A DNA stretch of 55,024 nt. Source: Parvibaculum sp. (GTDB lineage Bacteria; Pseudomonadota; Alphaproteobacteria; Parvibaculales; Parvibaculaceae). Shown piece by piece: positions 45,316 through 53,970 of the stretch. The translations under genes and the position numbers were made by a program. The notes under the pieces were generated by a model. That model did not search any database. It saw only the letters and a program-made list of their open reading frames with translations, and was not told where the DNA came from. Position 1 is the first letter of the stretch. Each line of letters opens with the position of its first letter. Location of the stretch: assembly GCA_030649335.1 (NCBI GenBank), contig JAUSLL010000134.1:1-55024 (forward strand), read 5' to 3'.

Positions 45316-48300
45316 ATGAAATCGCCGTTTACAACAGCCAGATTGTCTCTGCGTATCCGATTACTGAGTTCGACAGCGCTGGCCGTGGTGGGCGCAGTCT
45401 GGATGGCATCTGCCGGACCGGCGCAAGCCGCTCCGGGCGGATCCTGCGTGACGACGACACCGGGCGGTGTGACGACGATCACCTGCGACGGCTTTACCGA
45501 TGACCAAGTTTATGCCGGAGACGACCACACAGTCGTGACGCTGAATGCCGACGCTGTGGTCAGCTATGAAGATGATCCGGCCATTGTGCTGAATAACAGT
45601 GACTCCAGCCTGACGATGAACGCGGATTCGACCGCTTACACTTACGGCAGTCGGTATGCGGTCGTGAGCGACGGTGACCGCAACACGATTACCCTGAACG
45701 ACGGGGCCGCAATCGAAAACACCAACACGCTTTACGGCGATTACAATTACGCCGCTGTCGGCCTGTTCACGGAGACAGGTAGTGATCTGACGCTGAACGG
45801 CGGATCGCGCATCGCTATGAACGGGGGCACTGACAACAGTCACTATGACAATTTCAGCTTCCGCGGCGTTTATGCCCAAGGCCAAAATATTGACATCACG
45901 CTGAACGGTGCCTCTACAATTACGGTCTATGGCATCGGCACCGAAGGTGAAAATAAATACGCTGGTGTTGTGTTTCTCGATTCTTCCACGACGGCGTCAA
46001 CCCGTTCGTCGATCGTGCTGAACGGTGCATCGACCGTCAATGTCATCGGGTCCTATGCCAGCGACGGCAACGACCTCATCGGGATTATCGCGGCTGGTCA
46101 GGGATATTCGTCATATACCCCGACGGTTGTCCTTAACGGCGCATCATCGGTCAATGTCGAAGGTCATCTCGGAACGTCCAACAACAAATACATAGGCATC
46201 GAGGCCATCGGGCGTGATGCGGGCGTGACATTGAACGGCGGATCGTCGGTCAATGTCACCGGCGATGGCGGCGGCGCAAATAATAAATATTTGGGTTTGG
46301 TTGCGATCGACTATTCGGAGTCGGACGGCTTTTCTCAGGTGACGCTGAACGGTGGCTCCTCGGTCAATATAACCAGCGGCGCAGGTTCGACTGATGCGAC
46401 CATGGCCGGTATTCTGTCAAAGGGGTACACGGAAGGAAAGTCCGTCGCGCTGAACGGCGGTTCGAGCGTTGTGTTGACGAGCTACGGAGACAGCTCGGTC
46501 ATTCTCGGCATTGAGAATGTGGGTCTGGGAGTTGTAACCGAACTCAACGGTGCTTCGAGCATTCAGATCAACGCACTGGGGGAAGGCGGCGGAAATAAAT
46601 ATATCGGCGTTTTGAACTTTGAGCTGAGCGAAAGCGCGGCCGGTGCTGGACGGATTACGCTCAATGGTGGTTCGTCGGTTACGCTGCAGGGCGACGCGTC
46701 AACCAATACAAAATATGTCGGTATCCTGTCATTCGGCATATATCCGCCGGGAAAATACACTTCGGATGTCACGCTGAGCGATTCCAATGTGTCGATCTAT
46801 GGGGGCGCCGGTTCGGGGAATAAATATGTAGGCGTTGCAGTTCTGGGAAATGGCGCAACAGTGGCACTCAACGGCGCCTCGCGCATTTTCATTGACGCTT
46901 ATGATGGTGATGACGGCTTTGCTCTGGGTGTCGTGGGCTACGGGATTGGAAACAGCGTTGTTCTGAACGGTACGTCCGGCATCAATATTTACGCCGCGAG
47001 ATCCGATGCTGCTGCCGGTATATCCCTTTATGGTCCGGGCAGTACCGTCACACTCAATGGAGCGAGCCATGTTACGCTCGACCTTTATGGCGGCGACAGT
47101 GGCGTTGGCATTGTCGGGAGGGGCGGCGGCACGAAAGTGACCCTCAGCGGTGAGTCCACAGTCAGGACCCGCGGTTGGTACTTTAATGCTCTCTACGGCA
47201 TCGACCTCCGGGACGGCGACAACTTCGTCACACTTAATGGCGACTCAAGTATTTCGGCAACCGGTAGTTATGTCGATGCTGTCGAAGGCATCCACCTTAA
47301 TGGAGACCGCAATACCGTTGTCCTGAACGGCAACTCGACAGTCTACGCGGGCGGCAATGATTCGGTCGGCTATGCAGCCGGCATCCTGTCGCGCGGCGAC
47401 TACGCTTCGATCACGATGAATGGTGCGTCTAGGGTTGCTGCCGGCGGCTTCGGCGTGGAAGATGCCAAGGGCATCCGCATCAACGGCTACGGCAGTTCGG
47501 TGACACTCAACGACGATGCCAGCATCGGCGTCGTTGCCTACGGCTCGGGCAATCGTCTCGGCGGCATTGTGCTCAACGACAATTCGCATATGTCGGCGAC
47601 GCTGAACGACAATTCCTACATCGAGACCTTGGGCGTGGCCGGTATTTATGTCCGCGACACGAGCGAGAGCACCGTCACGCTGAACGGCAATTCGTATATC
47701 GAATCTATCGGTGATGTCGGCATCCACCTTCACGATGTTACCGATATGACAATCGAAGTGGGTGCAGGATCTTTCGTGCGCGGCACACGCGCCATTCAGC
47801 TGCGTGGTGATTCCAACGACATCATTGTTGCCGGAACACTTTATGCGACGAACAACAATGCCATTACGCTGAACGGGTTCAACAACACGATCACACTCAA
47901 CTCGGGCGTGGTCGAAGGTGAAATCCGCGGTGCCGGTAACGGCACAGATGAATTGGTGCTGCAAGGTGCGGGCGCACTCGGCTATCGAGTGCGCGATATC
48001 GGCGCGCTCGACGTGAGTGCCAGCGGCATCTGGAACCTCCTCGATACGGGCACGTTTGAAGTGGCCACGATCAATTCCGGCAAGCTCGCCGTCAACGGCA
48101 CGCTGAACGCCGACAGCATCACCGTGAGGGACGGCGGCACACTGGGCGGCAGCGGTGTTGTGAACGGCGAAGTAACCGTGGAAGCAGGCGGCATCATTGC
48201 GCCCGGCAATTCGCCCGGCACGCTCAATATCGTTGGCAACACCACGCTCAACTCCGGCTCGATCTTCGAGGTTGAAATTGAGGGTCTGCTTGCGGACCTG

Positions 48301-49431
48301 CTCAATGTTGACGGCGACGTGACGATTGCTCCCGGTGCCATCTTGACCCCGCATTTCCTTGGTGGCGTTGACGGTTTCGTCGGCGATGTGCTGACGGTGA
48401 CGGGCGGACATACCGTGACCGGTGCATTCCTTATCGGCAGCGGTGGCGCGGCCGATTACACCGACCCCACCAAAGTCTCACTGACAGCGGTTTCGTCATC
48501 CAGCATGAACGGCGGCCTGTCGGCGGGCGCATCAACAGGCTTCACCTTCCTCGACACTGTTTTGGGGCAAGCCGAAAAAGGCATAGGCCGGAGCCACAAT
48601 CTCTGGGCTTCCGCGCTGTGGCATCAATCCGACCGTACAGCCGACGGCAATTCACGCGGCTTCAGCCAGAAGGGTTCGGGCGGTGCCTTCGGCGGCAATG
48701 TGATGGAAAGCGGTAGCATGACGCTCGGTCTTGCTGGTGGCTACATCGACAATGATGCGGTGACTGCCGGTGGCGGCACAACGACGAAGATCAAGGGCTA
48801 TCACCTCGCGGCTTACACAAGCTACGGCATGGGCGCGACAACACTGACCGGTGCTGTGACGGCGGCCTATCAGGATCAGGACATCTCGCGCAATGTGCTT
48901 TCCGGTGGCGCGATTGTCGGTGCAAACAGCACTCCCGAAGCCTGGGTCGTGGGCGCGGGATTTGGCATAGGCCACGCTATTGCGCTCGAAAAAGGTTTCA
49001 CACTGACTCCCAAGGCGAGCTTCGGCTGGCAGCACATGACGCGTGAAAGTCTGACGGAAACCGGTGGCGGGCTGGGCGGCATGAGTGTCGGCGAAATCAC
49101 AACTGATACAATGCGTGGTCAGGCAGGTGCGGAACTGTCGTTGATGGTGCGCGATCCCAATGCCATGTGGTCGGTGCGTCCGAGTATTCGCGCCGGTGTC
49201 GCACAGGAATGGCGCGCGGGTGACGATAACGCACGCGGCACTTTCACAAGCACGGGAGCGGCCTTCACCGCCACGCTCGACACGCGCGATCAGACTTATC
49301 TCGCGGTGGGTGCGGGTGTGGATATAACACTCGGCGGCAGCATCACGGGCTTCCTCACCTATGACGGTGGCTTCGGCGGTGACGCGGAAAAATCCGGCGG
49401 TGTGCGCCTCGGTGCACGCTTCGAGTGGTGA
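45316..49431 (+). CDS. Autotransporter adhesin-like protein 3 (type Va)
   Basis: 1,371 residues, the largest of the four. Signal peptide 1-39 (LLSSTALAVVGAVWMASAGPAQA). The passenger has about 22 TLNG-type repeats, several of them the nearly identical (V/I)TLNGGSSVNV, then the PGNSPGTLNI motif. The beta-barrel is at about 1100-1371, with HNLWASALWHQSDR and a final ARFEW. Cysteines only in CVTTTPGGVTTITC. ATG at 45316 is preferred because the signal peptide starts there; the frame is open to 45235. Barrel loops such as NVLSGGAIVGANS match autotransporter 4 best, so 3 and 4 form a younger pair. Confidence 0.92.
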   Translation: MKSPFTTARLSLRIRLLSSTALAVVGAVWMASAGPAQAAPGGSCVTTTPGGVTTITCDGFTDDQVYAGDDHTVVTLNADAVVSYEDDPAIVLNNSDSSLTMNADSTAYTYGSRYAVVSDGDRNTITLNDGAAIENTNTLYGDYNYAAVGLFTETGSDLTLNGGSRIAMNGGTDNSHYDNFSFRGVYAQGQNIDITLNGASTITVYGIGTEGENKYAGVVFLDSSTTASTRSSIVLNGASTVNVIGSYASDGNDLIGIIAAGQGYSSYTPTVVLNGASSVNVEGHLGTSNNKYIGIEAIGRDAGVTLNGGSSVNVTGDGGGANNKYLGLVAIDYSESDGFSQVTLNGGSSVNITSGAGSTDATMAGILSKGYTEGKSVALNGGSSVVLTSYGDSSVILGIENVGLGVVTELNGASSIQINALGEGGGNKYIGVLNFELSESAAGAGRITLNGGSSVTLQGDASTNTKYVGILSFGIYPPGKYTSDVTLSDSNVSIYGGAGSGNKYVGVAVLGNGATVALNGASRIFIDAYDGDDGFALGVVGYGIGNSVVLNGTSGINIYAARSDAAAGISLYGPGSTVTLNGASHVTLDLYGGDSGVGIVGRGGGTKVTLSGESTVRTRGWYFNALYGIDLRDGDNFVTLNGDSSISATGSYVDAVEGIHLNGDRNTVVLNGNSTVYAGGNDSVGYAAGILSRGDYASITMNGASRVAAGGFGVEDAKGIRINGYGSSVTLNDDASIGVVAYGSGNRLGGIVLNDNSHMSATLNDNSYIETLGVAGIYVRDTSESTVTLNGNSYIESIGDVGIHLHDVTDMTIEVGAGSFVRGTRAIQLRGDSNDIIVAGTLYATNNNAITLNGFNNTITLNSGVVEGEIRGAGNGTDELVLQGAGALGYRVRDIGALDVSASGIWNLLDTGTFEVATINSGKLAVNGTLNADSITVRDGGTLGGSGVVNGEVTVEAGGIIAPGNSPGTLNIVGNTTLNSGSIFEVEIEGLLADLLNVDGDVTIAPGAILTPHFLGGVDGFVGDVLTVTGGHTVTGAFLIGSGGAADYTDPTKVSLTAVSSSSMNGGLSAGASTGFTFLDTVLGQAEKGIGRSHNLWASALWHQSDRTADGNSRGFSQKGSGGAFGGNVMESGSMTLGLAGGYIDNDAVTAGGGTTTKIKGYHLAAYTSYGMGATTLTGAVTAAYQDQDISRNVLSGGAIVGANSTPEAWVVGAGFGIGHAIALEKGFTLTPKASFGWQHMTRESLTETGGGLGGMSVGEITTDTMRGQAGAELSLMVRDPNAMWSVRPSIRAGVAQEWRAGDDNARGTFTSTGAAFTATLDTRDQTYLAVGAGVDITLGGSITGFLTYDGGFGGDAEKSGGVRLGARFEW

Positions 49432-49452
49432 GATCTGAGACAATTTAGATTT

Positions 49453-49489
49453 GGGGCGGTCTCGCGTTGCAGCAGACCGCCCCTTTTTT
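49453..49489 (+). terminator. Terminator of autotransporter 3
   Basis: Perfect 10-bp stem GGGGCGGTCT/AGACCGCCCC with an 11-base loop and a run of six Ts, 21 bp after the stop. Confidence 0.9.
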
Positions 49490-49576
49490 GCGCTCTTTTG
49501 TTGGCTTTCTGTCAATGCTGCGTCTGCTCCTCACCTGAAAGGGTGATGGCTGCGTCGCTATGAATCATGCGTTATG

Positions 49577-49597
49577 CCCCCATATAAATTTTGGGGG
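49577..49597 (+). promoter_or_regulatory. Hairpin occluding the ribosome-binding site of autotransporter 4
   Basis: CCCCCA (49577-49582) pairs with TGGGGG (49592-49597) over a nine-base AT-rich loop. The GGGGG strand is the only plausible ribosome-binding site for the following gene, so folding of the leader would hide it. Confidence 0.45.
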
Positions 49598-49605
49598 TTG
49601 TGCTG

Positions 49606-52600
49606 GTGCTTTATTCGAAGAAGTTGCGTTCACATTTGTTGGGTTCGAGCGCTTTGGCGGTCGGTGCGTTCATGCTGGCGGCGGGCGGCACCGCTTCAGC
49701 CGGTATTGCACTTGAGCCTTGCGACGGTGGTCCGGCAACAGCCGGCGGTAGCATCACCTGTAGCGGCGATCACACCTATGCGATGACCTCGGGTTTTGAC
49801 GACCTCACCGTCACTCTCAATGCCGACGCAAATGTTTTCTATTCGAACGGACCGGTTATCCAGTTCTACGGCGCATCGAACGATCTCGTTCTCAAAGATT
49901 CTTCCACCATTGTTTCTTCCGATTCCTATAGCGCTGTTTTGCTCTCAGGCGATGATGGCACGGTGACGCTGAATGGCGGCGCGTCGATCACGCTCTATGG
50001 CGTGGGCGGCAATGGCTTGAACACGGCCGTGGACGCGAGCGGAGCGGGCATTTCGGTGACGCTGAACGGTGGCTCAAGCATTGTTCTCGTCGGCGAAGCG
50101 GGTGAACGGAAATATGCCTATGGCAACGGCGTCACATTTTCGGGTGACGGCAGCTCGCTGACACTGAACGGCGGCTCGCACGTCGATGTGACAGGCGGTT
50201 CGACGGGTGATCCGGCCGGGAGCTTCTACAATGAATATTCCGGCGTGTTTGTGCGCGGCGCAAGTGCGACGGTAGCGCTCAACAGCGGGTCATCGGTCAA
50301 TTTGACCGGCACGGGCACCGGCTATGGCAGATTTACCGGCATCCACGCCGGGGGAAGCTACGCCAAATATATTGAAGACGTTGGCTCCATCACGCTCAAC
50401 GGTGGCTCGTCGGTCAATGTTGCGACACCCAGCGGTTCGTTCAACACCGTCACCGGCGTCTCCGTCGGTTACGGTGGAATACGCAAAGGGCGTCGCCGGG
50501 GCGGGTATGCATCTTCGCTCACGCTCAGCGGCGGGTCGAGCATCAATGTCGGCGTCGCCGATGGCGACGTGGGCCGCGATAACAAATATGTCGGCGCAAC
50601 GCTTGGCGGCATCGGTGGTGTCCTCACGCTCAACGACACATCGAGCATCAACGTAACGCCTGCGCTCGGAAGCGCGAGGGGCATCGGCATTGATGTGAGC
50701 GCACAAGATAGCGCCGTGACGCTGAACGGCTCGTCTGTGGTGAGAGTTGCGGGCGAAGCGGCCTATGCGGCATATGGCATAAGGCTCTATGGCCAAGGCA
50801 ATGTCATCACACTTAACGGCACTTCATCGGTTCAGGAAAATGGCACCGGCGACTATAGTTCCGCTGTGTCGATGCGCGGCTATTACAATGAACTGGCGTT
50901 AAACGACCAAAGTTCAGTTGTTTCGTCTGATGGCTATGGCGTCATTGTATGGCGTGGTTATTCTAATACGGTGGCATTGAGCGGCGATGCGTCCGTGCAG
51001 GCTTACCGTACCGGCATCGCTTTAAATGTTCAGCGTGACACCACGCTGACGCTGAACGACGACGCTTCCGTGACGTCTGAAGCAGGAGCGGGCATCGACG
51101 TCGACTATGGCAATAGCGTCGCTATCACACTGAACGGACGCAGCTCTGTGGTGGGTGACAAGGTCGGCATTCTCGTTCATGGCGAATATTACGATGGTTG
51201 GGGCACCTACTACAGCAGCGACGTGACAATCACTGTGAGTGCGGGCGCGAGCGTGACCGGCAAAACCGGCATCGTCTTTGCTGAGAACACTTACAACAGC
51301 CAAGTCTTTGTCGCCGGTACGGTGACGGGCACGATGGGCACTGCCATTGACTTCTCCGATGCCGGTAACAACTCGCTATCGCTCGGCACAGGCGCTGTGC
51401 TCAACGGCGATGTATTGGGCGCTACCGGTGGTTACGATGCGCTGATCCTGACAGGACACGGCACATTGAGCGCTGCCGTTTCTGATTTCGATTTCATGGG
51501 CGTTTCGGCAGATGGCATCTGGAACCTCACATCTGATCTTGATCTTTCACAAGGCGGCGACCTCGGCGTCGTGATCACAACGGGTGAACTCGCGGTTAAC
51601 TCGACGCTGACAACCAGCACTGTAACGGTCCTTGCAGGCGGCACGCTCGGTGGCAGCGGCGATATCATCGGCGACGTCCAAAACTTTGGTACGATTTCGC
51701 CCGGCAATTCGCCCGGCACACTCACTGTATTCGGCAACGTGAACTTCAATCCCGGTTCCGGTTTTGTAGTACAAGTTGAAAACAATGTGGCTGATTTGCT
51801 CAACGTCGTCGGCGGTGACGTCACGATTGATCCGGGCACATCAATCACAATGCAGTTCCTCGGCGGCGTCGATGGCTTTGTCGGCGAAGTCATTACGGCA
51901 ACCGGCAGTGTCGTCGGCACATTCACGACATTCATTGGCGGCACGTTCGATTATTCAACGCCGGGTGTTGTGTCGCTCACGTCGGCGTCGCCTTCGAGCA
52001 TCAACGGCGCGATGTCGGGCGGTGCCAGTGTCGGCTTCACATTCCTTGATGCTGTGATCGGCAATGCCGAGACAGGCGTCGGTACGGGAAAATCCCTGTG
52101 GAGCACCGGCCTCTGGCAGAATTCGGACCGGTCCTCCACGGCCTCGGCACGCGGCTTCAACCAACGCAGCCGCGGCTTTGCCTTCGGCGGCGACGTCTGG
52201 CAATCAGGATCGCTGACGCTCGGCCTCGCGGCAGGCTATATCGACAGCGATGTGAATACAGTCGGCGGCGGCACGAAGACCGGCATCAAAGGCTATAACG
52301 CTGCGCTCTACGGGGCTTACGGCTTCGGCAACACATTCGCCACCTCAGCGGTGACGGTCGCCTGGCAGGATCAGGACGTGAAACGAAACGTCTTGTCCGG
52401 CGGTGCAATCGTGTCGGCCAACAGCTCACCCAATGCCTTTGCCACCGGCGTTGGCTTCAGCATCGGCCATGTCATCCCCGTTCAAGGCGCTTGGACGCTA
52501 ACGCCAAAGGTGAGTGTCGGCTGGCAGCATGTCACACGGGATGCCTACAGCGAAACCGGTGGCGGTCTTGGCGCGATGTCGGTCAATGAAGTGACAAGCG

Positions 52601-52926
52601 ATACGCTGCGGGCTCAGGTGGGCGCGGAACTCGCCCTCACCATCAAAGCGCCTGACGCCAAATGGACGGTGCGGCCTGCACTCCGCGCCGGTATCGCCCG
52701 TGAGACACGCTCGGGCGATGATCTGGCGACCGGCACGTTCATCGCATCGGGCGCTGCCTTTGGGGCAAAACTCGACAATCGCAACCAGACCTATCTGGCG
52801 GTCGGCGCCGGCGTCGATGTGACAGTGGGTAACGGCATCACGGCCTTCGTCAATTATGACGGTGGCTTCGGCGGCGATGCTGAAAAATCAGGCGCCGTGC
52901 GCCTCGGTGCGCGCTTGGAGTGGTAA
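49606..52926 (+). CDS. Autotransporter adhesin-like protein 4 (type Va)
   Basis: 1,106 residues from GTG at 49606, eight bases after GGGGG; TTG at 49591 and GTG at 49600 are alternatives. Signal peptide 1-32 (LLGSSALAVGAFMLAAGGTASA). About 15 TLNG-type repeats, the motif SPGNSPGTLTV and a beta-barrel at about 835-1106 with GKSLWSTGLWQNSDR and a final ARLEW. Cysteines only in CDGGPATAGGSITC. The barrel sequence NVLSGGAIVSANSSPNA is close to that of autotransporter 3. It is followed within 50 bp by a gene of unknown function, which could be read through. Confidence 0.92.
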   Translation: MLYSKKLRSHLLGSSALAVGAFMLAAGGTASAGIALEPCDGGPATAGGSITCSGDHTYAMTSGFDDLTVTLNADANVFYSNGPVIQFYGASNDLVLKDSSTIVSSDSYSAVLLSGDDGTVTLNGGASITLYGVGGNGLNTAVDASGAGISVTLNGGSSIVLVGEAGERKYAYGNGVTFSGDGSSLTLNGGSHVDVTGGSTGDPAGSFYNEYSGVFVRGASATVALNSGSSVNLTGTGTGYGRFTGIHAGGSYAKYIEDVGSITLNGGSSVNVATPSGSFNTVTGVSVGYGGIRKGRRRGGYASSLTLSGGSSINVGVADGDVGRDNKYVGATLGGIGGVLTLNDTSSINVTPALGSARGIGIDVSAQDSAVTLNGSSVVRVAGEAAYAAYGIRLYGQGNVITLNGTSSVQENGTGDYSSAVSMRGYYNELALNDQSSVVSSDGYGVIVWRGYSNTVALSGDASVQAYRTGIALNVQRDTTLTLNDDASVTSEAGAGIDVDYGNSVAITLNGRSSVVGDKVGILVHGEYYDGWGTYYSSDVTITVSAGASVTGKTGIVFAENTYNSQVFVAGTVTGTMGTAIDFSDAGNNSLSLGTGAVLNGDVLGATGGYDALILTGHGTLSAAVSDFDFMGVSADGIWNLTSDLDLSQGGDLGVVITTGELAVNSTLTTSTVTVLAGGTLGGSGDIIGDVQNFGTISPGNSPGTLTVFGNVNFNPGSGFVVQVENNVADLLNVVGGDVTIDPGTSITMQFLGGVDGFVGEVITATGSVVGTFTTFIGGTFDYSTPGVVSLTSASPSSINGAMSGGASVGFTFLDAVIGNAETGVGTGKSLWSTGLWQNSDRSSTASARGFNQRSRGFAFGGDVWQSGSLTLGLAAGYIDSDVNTVGGGTKTGIKGYNAALYGAYGFGNTFATSAVTVAWQDQDVKRNVLSGGAIVSANSSPNAFATGVGFSIGHVIPVQGAWTLTPKVSVGWQHVTRDAYSETGGGLGAMSVNEVTSDTLRAQVGAELALTIKAPDAKWTVRPALRAGIARETRSGDDLATGTFIASGAAFGAKLDNRNQTYLAVGAGVDVTVGNGITAFVNYDGGFGGDAEKSGAVRLGARLEW

Positions 52927-52932
52927 ATTCTG

Positions 52933-52965
52933 CCTGCCGCTGGTATGCGTAATGCCAGCGGCAGG
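52933..52965 (+). terminator. Hairpin between autotransporter 4 and the next gene
   Basis: Perfect 11-bp stem CCTGCCGCTGG/CCAGCGGCAGG with an 11-base loop. There is no T-run, and its 3' arm runs into the AGGAGAAG ribosome-binding site of the following gene, so it may act as an attenuating or translation-gating structure rather than a true terminator. Confidence 0.5.
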
Positions 52966-52975
52966 AGAAGAATAA

Positions 52976-53968
52976 GTGACCACCGGCTATACATTTGACG
53001 GACTTATCAAGATGTATCGGGCAGATAGTATTCTGCCCGATACGCCTGATATGCGTGCGCTGACCGCGACGCATATCACCCCTAATGTCGATGCCATTAT
53101 GCGTGATATGCTTGAGTTGCGCGCCGAAACAGACGCGCATTTTCGCGGGTTGCTGGCGGGCAAGGCGGCAGATGGTCCGCATCGCGACGGCGGCCTGGGC
53201 ATGGGCGCGGTCAATTATCCGATTAGCTTTTGCCTTGAGATCACACGTCACATGCTGGCGCTGATGTCGCGCGAGCCCGTGCCGGTCCATATGACGGGAC
53301 TGCAGGCGTTGCATAATTTTGTGCGGGCAGGCGGACAGGTGAAGCGCGTCTGGGGCGCGCTGCGCGGTGGCTATTTCCAAAACGCCATTCAGGTCGGCAC
53401 GTATTATCTCGATGTTGCTAATGACACCGTGACAGTGACAAAGCCCAAGATCGAAATGCTGCTGCTGGCAGATGCCAGTTTCAACAACATCACATCCTTC
53501 TTTGAATTTGCCCGCGTCGGACAGATTTATTGGAAGGCGCGGATCATTCCCAATATCTATTTCCCCAATGTCGCGCCCTTTTTGCCTGCCATTGCTTTTG
53601 ACGCGAGCGGCGCAATGCGGCTTGAGGCGCGCAACAGCTATATGTTCCCGATGAACATGGCGAGCCGCTTCCGCTCGGGCCGCGACTTCGTGATGGATGA
53701 TCGGGAAACGCCCGAAGCCCTTGCGCCTTACGCCGCCGCTGTGCGCCGGTATGCGGATCTCGATCCGCGCTGCCACGAGCGTAATCATCCCCTTTGGTAT
53801 GACGGGAGCGCCCGCGAGGCGCTGGAAGCGCGCTTTACCGAGGTGACGGGCCTCGATGAGATCAAACTCATGGTCGAAATCAATCGGGCTCTTGGCCCCG
53901 ACACGCAATTGACCGATAGTGCAAAAGTGAGCGGTGACCTGCCGCATATGATGACGGCGGAGAACTAA
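52976..53968 (+). CDS. Unrecognised 330-residue protein downstream of the autotransporters
   Basis: GTG start at 52976 with AGGAGAAG five bases before. No signal peptide or membrane helix, so probably cytoplasmic. Notable stretches are GGLGMGAVNYPISFCLEI, GYFQNAIQVGTYYLDVANDTV followed by TVTKPKIEMLLL, and NSYMFPMNMASRFRSGRDF. The composition suggests an alpha/beta enzyme, but I recognise no family or catalytic motif. It ends two bases before a TIGR03032-type gene, so the two form an operon. The position just after four surface-protein genes makes a role in processing or modifying them a possibility, without direct evidence. Confidence 0.8.
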   Translation: MTTGYTFDGLIKMYRADSILPDTPDMRALTATHITPNVDAIMRDMLELRAETDAHFRGLLAGKAADGPHRDGGLGMGAVNYPISFCLEITRHMLALMSREPVPVHMTGLQALHNFVRAGGQVKRVWGALRGGYFQNAIQVGTYYLDVANDTVTVTKPKIEMLLLADASFNNITSFFEFARVGQIYWKARIIPNIYFPNVAPFLPAIAFDASGAMRLEARNSYMFPMNMASRFRSGRDFVMDDRETPEALAPYAAAVRRYADLDPRCHERNHPLWYDGSAREALEARFTEVTGLDEIKLMVEINRALGPDTQLTDSAKVSGDLPHMMTAEN

Positions 53969-53970
53969 GA

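Noticed and set aside
37087..52926. Trimeric (YadA-like) autotransporters
   Set aside because: Each protein ends in a barrel of about 270 residues, the classical monomeric type, not the short trimeric anchor with a coiled-coil stalk.
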